A DNA stretch of 23,936 bases from Candidatus Neomicrothrix sp. UBA2131 (GCA_002329075.1 DCXR01000027.1:1-23936), one strand, 5' to 3'. Positions 13,950-22,243 are shown, numbered from the stretch's first letter. The notes: generated by a model not told the origin, from the sequence alone. Program-made: numbers and translations.

Positions 13950-14738
13950 GTGCCGCCGCTGATCCTGCTGCCCCCGTCCGAGGGCAAGGCCCCCGGCGGC
14001 GGCGGCGCCCCGTGGCACGAATCCGGCCAGTCGTTTCCAGAACTGTCGGACAAGCGCCGCCCGGTGATCGCCGCCCTGCTCGACGCCATGGCCGGCACGC
14101 TCGAGGCCCGTACGAAGCTCCTCGGCGTAGGAGCCGCAAGGACCCAGGAGGCCACCACCGCCAACCTCGCAGTCGACACCTCCCCGACCCTGCCCGCCAT
14201 CGAGCGCTACACCGGGGTGCTCTACGATGCCCTCGACGCCGACTCCCTACCCGCCCCCCTGCGCAAGCGCCTCGACCAGCAGGTCGTGATCCTCTCGGGA
14301 CTGTGGGGCGCCGTCCGCCCGTCGGACCCGATCCCCGACTACAAGCTCAAGATGGGTGCTGCCCTGCCTGACCTGGGCAAGCCGTCCCGCTACTGGAAAC
14401 CGCACCTCACTAACGCCCTCAGCGAGGCCGCCTCCGGAACTGTCTGGGACCTGTTGCCCAACGAACACGCCGTCGCCTGGGATCCGGCGATCGCCGGCCA
14501 CCGAATCCGGGCCCGGTTCCTCGACGATGTCGAGAAGAACGGCGACCGCACCCTCGTCGCCGTCTCCCACTGGAACAAACTGCTCAAGGGGGTGCTGGTC
14601 CGGCACCTGCTCGAACACCGTCTCGACGAACCCGGCGGCCTGGTCGAATTCGCCCACCCCCAGGGCTACACATACCGGCCGGACCTCACCACGACCTCCG
14701 GAAACACCACCGACATAGCCCTCGTCTCGGTCCGCTGA
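13950..14738 (+). CDS. yaaA: YaaA/UPF0246 family peroxide-stress protein
   Basis: This 262-residue protein matches the YaaA family, which limits free iron and DNA damage during hydrogen-peroxide stress in Escherichia coli and binds DNA. Family marks are LLPPSEGKAPGG (5-16), a central VVILSGLWGAVRPSDPIPDYKLKMG and YWKPHL, and a C-terminal SHWNKLLKG and GYTY. The length is normal for the family. Translation starts at GTG 13950, 24 bases after the preceding stop. Whether it has the same peroxide role in actinobacteria is inferred only. Confidence 0.9.
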   Translation: MPPLILLPPSEGKAPGGGGAPWHESGQSFPELSDKRRPVIAALLDAMAGTLEARTKLLGVGAARTQEATTANLAVDTSPTLPAIERYTGVLYDALDADSLPAPLRKRLDQQVVILSGLWGAVRPSDPIPDYKLKMGAALPDLGKPSRYWKPHLTNALSEAASGTVWDLLPNEHAVAWDPAIAGHRIRARFLDDVEKNGDRTLVAVSHWNKLLKGVLVRHLLEHRLDEPGGLVEFAHPQGYTYRPDLTTTSGNTTDIALVSVR

Positions 14739-14773
14739 AACCGGCAGCCGACTCCCGGCTACCGTCGGAGCCG

Positions 14774-15520
14774 ATGGCCGACACACTGCGCATCGTCACC
14801 TGCAACATCCGCAACGGGCGGGCGTTCGACGGTATGGACAGTTGGCCCTTCCGGCGCCGCCGCCTGGTCGACTACCTCTGCTCCCTCGATGCCGACGTCC
14901 TCGCACTCCAGGAGGCGTACGCCTTCCAGATCCGAACCATCTCCCGTGGTCTCGAAGGCCACCAGGTGATCGGCGACGGCCGGAATCGCCGAAGGAAGGG
15001 CGAGCACGTTCCGGTGCTCCTCCGCCGGGACCGGATCGAGGTCCTCGACTCGTCGACGCTCTGGCTTTCCGACACGCCGAACAGGCCCGGGTCGCGCCAG
15101 CCCGGCGCACGCTTCCCCCGAATCGCCACGACCGCCACCCTGCACGACCGGACCACCGGACACACCTTCACGCTCGCCAACACGCACCTCGACGCATCCG
15201 ACGACGGCCGGCGCCTCCGGTCGGCGGAACTGCTCGCCGACTGGTCGAGCGACTGGACCACCCCGGTCCTCGTCGGGGACCTGAACGCCTCCATCGACGC
15301 ACCGGAACTCTCACCCCTGCTGGCCGTCGGCTTCCGCGACACCTGCCCGCCGGATGCTCCCGGTACCAACCACGACTTCACCGGCCGTGCCGACGGACCG
15401 CGCATCGACCACGTGCTCGTGGGTCCGCCCTGGAGCGTGTCTGCTGCTACCGTCGCCGTCCGGGACGGGCGCCCCCCCACCGACCACTGGGCTGTCGTCG
15501 TCGACCTGCGCCTCCGTTGA
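14774..15520 (+). CDS. Endonuclease/exonuclease/phosphatase (EEP) family protein
   Basis: A 248-residue metal-dependent phosphodiesterase/phosphatase with the whole EEP signature. VTCNIRNG has Asn11 and LALQEAYAF has the metal-binding Glu47. NTHLD supplies His and Asp, VGDLNAS the Asp-x-Asn pair, RIDHVLVG the late Asp-His, and TDHWAVVVDL the terminal catalytic Asp-His. No signal peptide is present. DNA, lipid headgroup or inositol phosphate substrates are all possible. ATG 14774 has GGAG directly upstream. It lies 35 bp after yaaA and may belong to the same transcript. Confidence 0.88.
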   Translation: MADTLRIVTCNIRNGRAFDGMDSWPFRRRRLVDYLCSLDADVLALQEAYAFQIRTISRGLEGHQVIGDGRNRRRKGEHVPVLLRRDRIEVLDSSTLWLSDTPNRPGSRQPGARFPRIATTATLHDRTTGHTFTLANTHLDASDDGRRLRSAELLADWSSDWTTPVLVGDLNASIDAPELSPLLAVGFRDTCPPDAPGTNHDFTGRADGPRIDHVLVGPPWSVSAATVAVRDGRPPTDHWAVVVDLRLR

Positions 15521-15571
15521 GGTCCCAGCACGCAGCCCCGCCGACACTCCCTCCACAGGAACGGGCCCGCC

Positions 15572-15793
15572 ATGTGCATGAGTTGTATGAGCAGCGCCGA
15601 AGCCCTGTTCATGAACGGTGTCGGAATCCTCGCCGCCGGCAGAGTCGGGCTGCGCCGCCTCCGATTCGGGCCGGAGACCGACGAGCGCCGGGCGGCCATC
15701 CGGCATGACACCGAGTCGTTCCTCCATTCCATCGGGCTCGACCCAGACCGCGTGCTGGGGCCCACCAGGGCCACGGACAGCACAGATGCCTGA
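15572..15793 (+). CDS. Small protein of unknown function, CMSC N-terminus
   Basis: The 73-residue product begins MCMSCMSSAEALFMNGVGI, so Cys2 and Cys5 form a CxxC. A mildly hydrophobic helix and a basic, charged second half follow (GLRRLRFGP, ETDERRAAIR). No family is recognised. AGGAA lies about 11 bases before the ATG. Its stop codon overlaps the next start (ATGCCTGA, 8-base overlap), which supports real translation and coupling to the two membrane proteins downstream. Confidence 0.55.
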   Translation: MCMSCMSSAEALFMNGVGILAAGRVGLRRLRFGPETDERRAAIRHDTESFLHSIGLDPDRVLGPTRATDSTDA

Positions 15794-15959
15794 CTCCCCA
15801 CGCCGCGAGGCGCTTGCCTGGGCTGCCGCCTTCGTCGCCTACGTCGCCCTCGGCTACTGGACCAAGGGCCTCGTCCTGAACTGGATCGTCGGACCCCTGT
15901 TCCCGCTCTTCGTCCTGATCCTGATCCCCCGGGCCCTGGGCGGAAGGAACAGCCGGTGA
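15786..15959 (+). CDS. Small membrane protein, 57 residues
   Basis: After a short basic N-terminus (MPDSPRREAL) come two hydrophobic segments, about 11-23 (AWAAAFVAYVALG) and 29-48 (VLNWIVGPLFPLFVLILIPR), ending in basic residues, so it is probably a membrane hairpin. It overlaps the previous gene by eight bases and the next by four (GTGA), so it sits inside a translationally coupled trio. Function is unknown. Confidence 0.6.
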   Translation: MPDSPRREALAWAAAFVAYVALGYWTKGLVLNWIVGPLFPLFVLILIPRALGGRNSR

Positions 15960-16819
15960 GTTGGGCCGCCCACGAGTTCGAGAACTACTTCATCCAGAAG
16001 CACGCCGGGATCAAGATCTCGTTCCTCGGCCTGGCCATCGGCACCCTCTCGCCTGACCTGTTCACCAAGTCGCTCGTCTACAACTCGGACGATCCGGCCA
16101 TGTTCCACCGGGGCTGGCCGGGTGTCGGCTTCAGCCACTCGCTCATCTTCGGCGTGGCGCTCGCCCTCCTGGTCCTGTGGGCCACCCGCAGCCGCAGCTG
16201 GTCGCTCGGAATACTCATCGGACAGTGGGCGCATGTCTTCACCGACGTGGCCGACACCGCAGGCGTCATGCCGTTCTTCCCGTTCTCGACCGAGCCCGTC
16301 ACCATCAGCATGTGGCGCCACGCCGCCTCCGAGGGGCGCTACGGCGACGCCGCCGCCTACTACAGCAGCCTCGGAGGGATGTGGGACCTGTTCTGGCTGG
16401 TCGTGCTCGTGCTGGTCGCCCGCCGGACGCTCTCAGCCGAATACTTCCGGACCACGATCCTCCCGGCCGACCCCGGGGCCTGGGCCTGGTTGCACCGTCG
16501 GACCGGGCTCGGCGAACGCGGCCTGCTCACCCTCTACCGGGGCCTGTGCTTCTACGGTGCCGGGCGGATGGTGTCGTGGTTCATCTACGCCCGCTTCGGC
16601 GCCCGCACCCCCTTCCAACCGCTCTGGAACGGCCCCTCCTACCTCTCGTCCTACAACGACCTGTCCGACGCCGGACCCCTGGAGGTGGTGTGGCGCACGA
16701 CGTTGGGCGGGGTCCTGTTCGCCGGATTCCTGTGGCTGGTCTGGCGCCTCGTAGGCTCGCGCCTGTGGCTCCGCGGGATCGACCCGCCCAGTGTCGAACG
16801 CAGCCGTACCTTCTTCTGA
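15956..16819 (+). CDS. YdjM-like membrane-bound metal-dependent hydrolase family protein
   Basis: This 287-residue membrane protein resembles the YdjM/DUF457 group. The N-terminal part has SWAAHEFENYF and TLSPDL. GFSHSLIFGVALALLVL and IGQWAHVFTDVAD give the His and Asp residues typical of this putative metal site. Hydrophobic spans occur near 62-78, 82-98, 143-158 and 250-268. Real hydrolase activity is not shown for the family. GTG 15956 overlaps the stop of the 57-residue membrane protein (GTGA), so the two are made together and may form a complex. Confidence 0.75.
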   Translation: MSWAAHEFENYFIQKHAGIKISFLGLAIGTLSPDLFTKSLVYNSDDPAMFHRGWPGVGFSHSLIFGVALALLVLWATRSRSWSLGILIGQWAHVFTDVADTAGVMPFFPFSTEPVTISMWRHAASEGRYGDAAAYYSSLGGMWDLFWLVVLVLVARRTLSAEYFRTTILPADPGAWAWLHRRTGLGERGLLTLYRGLCFYGAGRMVSWFIYARFGARTPFQPLWNGPSYLSSYNDLSDAGPLEVVWRTTLGGVLFAGFLWLVWRLVGSRLWLRGIDPPSVERSRTFF

Positions 16820-16835
16820 CGATGCAGAGCAGACC

Positions 16836-17708
16836 GTGACCAGACCCACGATCCTCGACGGCGGAATGGGCCAGGAACTGATACGCCGCGGAGCCCCGCG
16901 GTCACCGGAACTCTGGTCGGCCTGGGCGATGCTGGAGGACCCCGACCTGGTCGTAGCCGTCCACACCGACTACGTGGAGGTCGGCTGTGACATCCTCACC
17001 ACGAACACCTATTCGACATTCGCCGACCGGCTCGAACAGTTCGGCCTCGCTGACCGGTCCGACGAACTCACCCGCCTCGCCGGGCGCCTGGCCCGCGAGG
17101 TCGCCGATGCCGCCGACCGCCCCGTGCTGGTAGCCGCTTCACTCCCCCCGATGCGCGGCAGCTACAACCCGAGCCCCGATGCCACCTACGAAGAACTGTT
17201 CGACGAATACGTCGTCACCGTCGAGCAGTTGGCCGGCAGCGCCGACCTGTACCTCTGCGAGACGATGGGCGCCTGCTTCGAGGCCCGTGCCGCCGCCGAC
17301 GCCGCCCGGGGGGCGGGCCTGCCTGTCTGGGTGGCGTTCACCCTGCAGGGGGCAACCGGCCACCACCTCCTCGACGGCACCTCCTTCGCCGAAGCCGTCG
17401 ACTCCGTCGACGCCGATGCCTTCCTGCTCAACTGCTGCCCACCGGAGCAGACCAGCGAGGCACTCCCCCTCCTCCGTGCGGCCACCGACCTGCCAATCGG
17501 CGCCTACGCCAACGCCTTCCACGGGATGCCCGTCGGCTGGAAGGGCCGGGACGGCCATGCCCTGCCCGAGGGGCGCACCGACATGGGCGCCGAGCGCTAC
17601 GCCGAGGCCGCCCGCCGGTGGGTTGACATGGGCGCCGACATCGTGGGCGGCTGTTGTGAGATCGGACCCGGACATATCGCCCGCCTGGTCACAGAGTTCC
17701 GCGGATGA
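16836..17708 (+). CDS. Homocysteine S-methyltransferase family protein
   Basis: This 290-residue zinc TIM-barrel enzyme transfers a methyl group to homocysteine or a similar thiol. It opens with ILDGGMGQELIRRG (6-19), has TTNTYSTF (55-62), and carries the zinc-binding cysteines in LLNCCPPEQ (Cys200/201) and GGCCEIGPGH (Cys273/274). The methyl donor (S-methylmethionine, betaine or another) cannot be told, but the short length fits the MmuM/BHMT-type single-domain enzymes rather than MetH. GTG 16836 gives the family start (TRPTILDGG); a GTG at 16791 would overlap the YdjM-like gene. It is convergent with the amidohydrolase gene, with seven bases between the stops. Confidence 0.87.
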   Translation: MTRPTILDGGMGQELIRRGAPRSPELWSAWAMLEDPDLVVAVHTDYVEVGCDILTTNTYSTFADRLEQFGLADRSDELTRLAGRLAREVADAADRPVLVAASLPPMRGSYNPSPDATYEELFDEYVVTVEQLAGSADLYLCETMGACFEARAAADAARGAGLPVWVAFTLQGATGHHLLDGTSFAEAVDSVDADAFLLNCCPPEQTSEALPLLRAATDLPIGAYANAFHGMPVGWKGRDGHALPEGRTDMGAERYAEAARRWVDMGADIVGGCCEIGPGHIARLVTEFRG

Positions 17709-17715
17709 ACCGACC

Positions 17716-19326
17716 TCAGGCCGGACGGCCTCCGACCCAGGCCTGTTCGACATCCAGGTCTGGTAGTTCGTCGATTTCGACGTTCATCGGGTCCCTGTCC
17801 ACGATCACGAGGTCCGCCAACTTCCCCGGCTCTAGCGAACCAACCAGGTGCTCGCGCCGAAGTGCCCGGGCGCCCTCGATCGTGTAGCCCCGCAAGGCCG
17901 TCTCCCGGGCGATGGCGCACTCGGGCCCTACCACCCGACCCGACGAGGTCCGCCGCGTGACCGCCGCCCACATGGCCGTGAACACATCGGGCATCGTCAC
18001 CGGCGTGTCCGAGGACAGGACCACCGGCACTCCCGCATCGGCGAAGAGGCCGGACGGGTACATGCGCTCTGCGATCTCCCCATAGTCCCTGAGCGCGCCC
18101 TCGACGTAGAGGTGCACCTGGGTCGGTTGCGGCACGGGAATGATCCCGGCGGAAGCGATGGCGCCGATCTGCTCGTCGCTCGGGAACCCGCAGTGCTCGA
18201 TCCGGTGCCGTGCGTCGGGACGGGGACTCCTGCGCTGTGCCTCGCCCACGGCGTCGATCACCATCTGGATCGGGATGGGCCCCTGTGCGTGCGTGGCGGT
18301 CTGGAGGCCCAACTCGTGGGCGGCGACGAGGAGTCCCTCGTATTCCTCGGGGTCGTGGAACAGGTAGCCGTCCCGGTGGTTCACGGCACAACCACAGGGC
18401 ACGTAGGCGGTGCCGCCGGTCAGTGCGCCGTCGGCATAGAACTTCACGCCTCCCAGGCGCAGTCGGTCGTCGCCCAGGTGCGAGGACAGGCCCAGCGCAG
18501 CCAGGTGGCCAAGGTGGCTGGACAGCACCATCAGGGTCGCCCTGAGCCGGAGGCGGCCGTCGTCCCTGGCCCGCAACCAGTTGTCCATCTCCCTCTCGGA
18601 CACCTGGCAGTCGCCCACCGAGGTGATGCCGGCACCCACGATGAGACGCTGGCCGAGGTCGAGCATCCGGTCGAGGACCTCCGACGACTCCGGCAGGTGG
18701 AAGTTCGGGCCGTGGTTGCGGACCTTCACGCCGTCGGGTCCGGTGAGCAGGTCACACGCGGCCTCGAAGACCAGCCCGACCGGGTTTCCCGCCCCGTCCC
18801 GGTCGATACGCCCTCCGCTGGGCGTCTCCGTCGTCGCATCGATCCCCGCCGCCCGGAGGGAGGCATGGTTGACCACATAGCCGTGTCCGCTCGAGTGCAT
18901 GATCTCGACCGGCCTGTCCGTCGACACCCGGTCCAGGTCGTCGGCGGTCGGATGCTGGTCGTCGTTCCCGAGACGGTGGTGGTCGTAACCGAAACCACGG
19001 ATCGGTCCCCCGTCGAGCGTCCGCTCGTATTCGCGGAGCAGCTTCACGACCTCGTCGACGCTGGCCGCCCCGGTGAGGTCGGCCCACGAGGCGCACTGCC
19101 CGAGCATGAGCGGATGGGTGTGGGCATCCACGAAGCCGGGCAGCAGCGTCGCCCCCGCAAGGTCGACCACCGACGGCGCCCGGGGTGCCGCCGCCTCGCA
19201 CTCTTCAAGTGATCCGACAGCGGCGATGCGGTCGCCGACCACGAGCACCGCCTCGCAGTCCCCGCCGGTCCCGCTGCCGGCCATCGTGTGGATCGGCCCG
19301 CCGGTCAGCAACGTCGCCTCGTGCAC
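17716..19326 (-). CDS. YtcJ-like amidohydrolase
   Basis: This 536-residue amidohydrolase-superfamily enzyme is of the YtcJ/ExoE type. The N- and C-terminal ends form the beta-sandwich (LLTGGPIHTMAG, then ADLVIVDRDP near the end). In the barrel the metal site has LPGFVDAHTHP with His69 and His71, GVKFYADGALTGGTAYV, a THAQGP His, RIEHC, and the final Asp in LSSDTPV. The substrate is unknown; relatives act on N-formyl or amide compounds. The GTG start at 19326 is supported by TAGGTT exactly six bases upstream. The gene lies 16 bp downstream of the NTF2-like gene on the same strand, but its own promoter suggests it can be transcribed alone. Confidence 0.87.
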   Translation of the reverse strand: MHEATLLTGGPIHTMAGSGTGGDCEAVLVVGDRIAAVGSLEECEAAAPRAPSVVDLAGATLLPGFVDAHTHPLMLGQCASWADLTGAASVDEVVKLLREYERTLDGGPIRGFGYDHHRLGNDDQHPTADDLDRVSTDRPVEIMHSSGHGYVVNHASLRAAGIDATTETPSGGRIDRDGAGNPVGLVFEAACDLLTGPDGVKVRNHGPNFHLPESSEVLDRMLDLGQRLIVGAGITSVGDCQVSEREMDNWLRARDDGRLRLRATLMVLSSHLGHLAALGLSSHLGDDRLRLGGVKFYADGALTGGTAYVPCGCAVNHRDGYLFHDPEEYEGLLVAAHELGLQTATHAQGPIPIQMVIDAVGEAQRRSPRPDARHRIEHCGFPSDEQIGAIASAGIIPVPQPTQVHLYVEGALRDYGEIAERMYPSGLFADAGVPVVLSSDTPVTMPDVFTAMWAAVTRRTSSGRVVGPECAIARETALRGYTIEGARALRREHLVGSLEPGKLADLVIVDRDPMNVEIDELPDLDVEQAWVGGRPA

Positions 19327-19332
19327 GGGGCG

Positions 19333-19338
19333 AACCTA
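19333..19338 (-). promoter_or_regulatory. -10 element TAGGTT of a leaderless promoter
   Basis: On the minus strand TAGGTT, then CGCCCC, then GTG 19326. It sits in the 16-base gap after the NTF2-like gene, so it would drive the amidohydrolase separately. Confidence 0.5.
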
Positions 19339-19342
19339 CCCT

Positions 19343-19771
19343 TCAGGTTCCCTTCCAGCCCCCGGCGACGTGGTCCAGCCACCACCGTGGAGCATTGTCG
19401 ATCAGGTTGCCGAGGTGCGAGTAGTCGTGCCAGCGTCTGATGCGGCCGTCGGTGACCTCCATGACGGAGGTGAAGGGATGCTCGATTCGCTCACCGGTGC
19501 GGAACCCCCAGATCTCCACGTGCTCGGTCACCACCAGGTCTCCTTCGGCGACCACGTGCTTCGGGACGTGCAGGTACTCCGACAGTGGTTCGATGCCGAG
19601 TCGGAGGCGGAGGATGATCTCTTCGGGCCCCGTGGCGCCGGTGGAGTCGATTCCCACGTCGGTGTAGTGGCAGTTCTCGGTGAAGAACTCCGCCATGCGC
19701 TCCCAGTCGCGCTCGAAGTGCGCCTCCCAGTAGTCGGCGACAACCCGCTTGTTCCGATCCATGTCTCCCAT
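19343..19771 (-). CDS. NTF2-like / SnoaL-fold protein
   Basis: A 142-residue protein with NTF2-fold features: helix NKRVVADYWEAHFERDWERMAEFF, CHYTDVG with a conserved Asp, GATGPEEIILRLRLGIEPL, then strands HVVAEGDLVVTEHVEIWGF and HPFTSVMEVTDGRIRRWHDYSHLGNL. This resembles the limonene-epoxide-hydrolase/SnoaL-like group. Without structure the catalytic Asp/Arg set cannot be assigned, so it may be an enzyme or a ligand binder. ATG 19771 is used; ATG 19762, just after GGGAG, is an alternative. Confidence 0.8.
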   Translation of the reverse strand: MGDMDRNKRVVADYWEAHFERDWERMAEFFTENCHYTDVGIDSTGATGPEEIILRLRLGIEPLSEYLHVPKHVVAEGDLVVTEHVEIWGFRTGERIEHPFTSVMEVTDGRIRRWHDYSHLGNLIDNAPRWWLDHVAGGWKGT

Positions 19772-20183
19772 GAGGATGGAATGATTCCACGGATTACGCC
19801 ACTGGCCGTAGCCACGGTCTCGCCATGCCGGGGTTCCTCATCCGTCAAGCCGAAACCACCCCGGTACGCGGAACGACCCCCCGAAGGGGGCCGAACCCGG
19901 AGCCGGACGCTCACTGCCCTGAGGCTGCGAGGCCGGTTGGCCCGAAGGCTTCCCCGACTATCGTCCTTCCCCGAGTGAACCGGCGGCGAACCGCCCGCCC
20001 ACTGATTGCGTTTCTAGTCGAATCCCTCCCCGTCCGCAAGGGGAAATCCTGACATCCACGGACCGGCACTCGCTCCGGACGTCCAAAGGAAACCACCCGG
20101 TCGACGATGGGGATGGCCGGCAGAGAACAGGCCACCTGGCCACGGTCGCCGTCAGCGAGTTCCGCGGGTCGTCGTCGACCCGC
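19772..20183. other. Non-coding stretch of 412 bp with several hairpins
   Basis: No gene with family support is seen. It carries CCCCC-CGAA-GGGGG (19877-19890), GGCGG-CGAA-CCGCC (19982-19995) and CCCC-N8-GGGG (20028-20043). It lies between the stop of the acetyltransferase gene and the start of the NTF2-like gene, so a terminator and a promoter (or a leader or small RNA) are expected. No T-tracts follow the hairpins. Confidence 0.5.
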
Positions 20184-20633
20184 TCAGCAGGGGTCGTCGC
20201 TGTCGTCCAGGTTGCGGACGAAGTAGCGGATCTCGGGTTCCAGCCTGTAGCCCTGCTCCTCCCAGAAGGCCAGGCCGACCTCGTTGTGGCCCCAGACCTC
20301 GAGGCGGATCCGCCGGATCCCACGCTCGACGAAGCGTCGCTCGAGTTCCTCGACCATCTGCCGCCCCAGGCCGCCACGCCGCAGGTCGTCGCTGACCGCC
20401 AGGCGCTTGACCCGTCCCCGGTGCCCGTCCCAGGTCCCCATCACGGCGGCCACGACGCCACCGTCGGCCTCGGCCACGAGGAACAGATCGGGGTCGCGTT
20501 CGAGCTTCGCCGTGATCTCGTCGGCCGCCTCGCCGGACTGCTCGTAGGCGGCCATCCCGGCCTCCTCCCAGAGCGCCACGACAGCGTCGATGTCGGCAGG
20601 CCGGATCGTGCGGATCACCGGGTCGGAGATCAC
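20184..20633 (-). CDS. GNAT-family N-acetyltransferase
   Basis: A 149-residue acetyl-CoA-dependent acetyltransferase. Motif A is VKRLAVSDDLRRGGLGRQMV (74-93), with the pyrophosphate-binding R-R-G-G-L-G. Motif B is RRIRLEVWGHNEVGLAFWEEQGY, and the C-terminus has the typical YFVRNL strand. It could act on small molecules or a protein N-terminus. Translation starts at GTG 20633, which overlaps the stop of the hexapeptide acyltransferase gene by four bases (GTGA), so the two are coupled. Confidence 0.88.
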   Translation of the reverse strand: MISDPVIRTIRPADIDAVVALWEEAGMAAYEQSGEAADEITAKLERDPDLFLVAEADGGVVAAVMGTWDGHRGRVKRLAVSDDLRRGGLGRQMVEELERRFVERGIRRIRLEVWGHNEVGLAFWEEQGYRLEPEIRYFVRNLDDSDDPC

Positions 20634-21274
20634 TTGGCCTCACCCTCCCGACGCCAGGCCGTGCCATCGTGGCGCCGGACGACCCGCCCGGGAACCCCCA
20701 CGACGACCGAGAAGTCGGGGATCTCGCCCCGGACGACCGAGTTGGCGCCCACGACGACATGGCGTCCGATCTTCGCACCCGGCAGGATCACCGCCCCCGA
20801 GCCGATCCAGCTGTCCGCCCCGATCGTGACCGGGTCCTCCGACGGCAGCTGCCTGCCGATGGGTTGCGCCACATCCTCGTAGCCGTGGTTCTGGTCTGTG
20901 ATGTAGACGTTCATGCCCGTGAACACGTCGTCGCCGATGTCGATCGACAGGTGCCCGACGATGGCCGATCCACGGCCGATCAGGCAGCGGTCGCCGATGC
21001 GCACCACCGGGTCCGTCACCATCTGCTGTCCGGGGACCATCCCGGCCGACAGCGTCACGTGCGAGCCGACCAGGGTGTCCTCGCCGAGATGGATCCAGCG
21101 CTCCCCGAACACGTAGCCGGTCGGCCAACTGATACAGGTCCCCGATCCGAAACTGCCGAAGCGCCGAGCCGCTCGGCCGCCGGGACCGATCGCGGCAAGC
21201 CGGTACCCCAACTTCGTGACCTCACGGACCATTCCGCCCAGGAGGCGGCGCAACAGCGACCAGGGTTCAGCCAT
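20630..21274 (-). CDS. Hexapeptide-repeat (left-handed beta-helix) acyltransferase
   Basis: A 214-residue acyl/acetyltransferase of the LbH type. Hexapeptide turns run from about 60 to 185 (IHLGEDTLVGSHVTLSAG, IGDRCLIGRGSAIVG, IGADSWIGSGAVILPGAKIG, VVVGANSVVRGEIPDFSVVV). The catalytic-type His lies in ITDQNHGYEDV, as in sugar O-acetyltransferases of the NodL/WcaF kind. A basic N-terminal helix precedes the repeats. A surface-sugar substrate is probable but unproven. ATG 21274 is backed by TAGCGT six bases upstream. It is the first gene of a two-gene operon with the GNAT gene. Confidence 0.88.
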   Translation of the reverse strand: MAEPWSLLRRLLGGMVREVTKLGYRLAAIGPGGRAARRFGSFGSGTCISWPTGYVFGERWIHLGEDTLVGSHVTLSAGMVPGQQMVTDPVVRIGDRCLIGRGSAIVGHLSIDIGDDVFTGMNVYITDQNHGYEDVAQPIGRQLPSEDPVTIGADSWIGSGAVILPGAKIGRHVVVGANSVVRGEIPDFSVVVGVPGRVVRRHDGTAWRREGEAK

Positions 21275-21280
21275 GCCGTT

Positions 21281-21286
21281 ACGCTA
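21281..21286 (-). promoter_or_regulatory. -10 element TAGCGT of a leaderless promoter
   Basis: On the minus strand TAGCGT, then AACGGC, then ATG 21274. It lies across the last codons of the upstream EamA gene (stop at 21284), so the acyltransferase pair probably has its own transcript. Confidence 0.5.
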
Positions 21287-22243
21287 CCGGTCGCCATTCC
21301 GCCGGTTCACGAAGCGGCGGTAGCCGGGTGTGGCCCCGGCATGGAGTCCGACCCGACTGGCCGACCGCTCCATCCCACCCTCCCTTGCCGTGACGAACGT
21401 CAGCCAGGTCACCGCCGTGAGCGCGATTCCTCCCCCAATCAAGGTCGTAGCCGCCGGCCTTTCTCCCGGCCAGATCCAGAGCCACACGGGAGCGAGGACG
21501 ACCTCGGTCACGAGAAGGAGGTTGACTTCTGCCACCGGTACGAACCTGTGTGCGTAGTTGAACATCGGGACGCCGAGGCCCAGAAGCAACCCGCCGCCGA
21601 CGAATCCCATGAGGACGTCCCTGGCCGGAAGGACGAGGCCGGGCCCGAACAGCGAGATCGTTCCTGCCACGAGGGCGGCGAAGAGGCCTGCCACGACGGT
21701 CGGAGCACCCGGATCCTCCGCAGGCGAACTTCGTACCAGCACCGTGTAACTGCCCAGGCACACGGGTAGCAACAACGCCAGGCCGATGCCGAGCGGATCA
21801 CCGCCACCGAAGTTGCCTCCCACCATCACCAGGACCCCGACGGCAGCGGCGGACATCGCCAGGATGGTCCGGCGGCCGACCCTCTCTCCGAGGAACAGGC
21901 GAGCCATCAGGGCTGCATAGAAGGGGCTGGTGCACTGCAGCAGGAGGATGAACGCCGCGGTCACCCGGCTGAGGGCCACGATGAAAATTCCGAACAGGGC
22001 GCCGAGAAGCAGGCCAGCGAGCAACTGGCGAAGCCCGGCAACGCGGATCGCCTGTACCGGGGTCCGACCGCCGAGGACGATCACCAGGCCGGCGACCACG
22101 CCGGTCCAGAGGGCCCGATGGAACAGGTACTGCCACTCGTTGGCCTCGACCACGGCGCGAAACGTCAGGGGACCGAAGCTGAACATCGTTCCCGCGCCGA
22201 GTACGACGAGAAAGCCCTGGCTTCGACTCAACTGGATGGGCAA
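21284..22243 (-). CDS. EamA-family (DMT superfamily) transporter
   Basis: A 319-residue inner-membrane protein with about ten hydrophobic spans in two EamA halves. The first half includes WTGVVAGLVIVLGG and LLAGLLLGALFGIFIVAL. TAAFILLLQCTSPFYAALMARLFLGERV is the typical end of the first EamA domain. The second half ends EVNLLLVTEVVLAPVWLWIWPGERP, the family's matching motif. Such proteins export metabolites or amino acids; the substrate is unknown. A TTG start at 22243 gives the expected first membrane span, but no ribosome site or -10 supports it strongly, so the start is uncertain by a few codons. Confidence 0.88.
   Translation of the reverse strand: MPIQLSRSQGFLVVLGAGTMFSFGPLTFRAVVEANEWQYLFHRALWTGVVAGLVIVLGGRTPVQAIRVAGLRQLLAGLLLGALFGIFIVALSRVTAAFILLLQCTSPFYAALMARLFLGERVGRRTILAMSAAAVGVLVMVGGNFGGGDPLGIGLALLLPVCLGSYTVLVRSSPAEDPGAPTVVAGLFAALVAGTISLFGPGLVLPARDVLMGFVGGGLLLGLGVPMFNYAHRFVPVAEVNLLLVTEVVLAPVWLWIWPGERPAATTLIGGGIALTAVTWLTFVTAREGGMERSASRVGLHAGATPGYRRFVNRRNGDR

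Noticed and set aside
20010..20030. tRNA T-arm-like string ATTCGACT on the minus strand, considered as tRNA-Sec or tmRNA
   Set aside because: The flanking bases do not pair as a T stem and no acceptor or anticodon arm can be built, so selC is not in this window.
20005..20050. CRISPR-like repeat (CCCC-N8-GGGG stem with an end resembling GAAAC on the minus strand)
   Set aside because: Only one copy exists, with no spacers and no cas genes, so it is treated as an ordinary hairpin.
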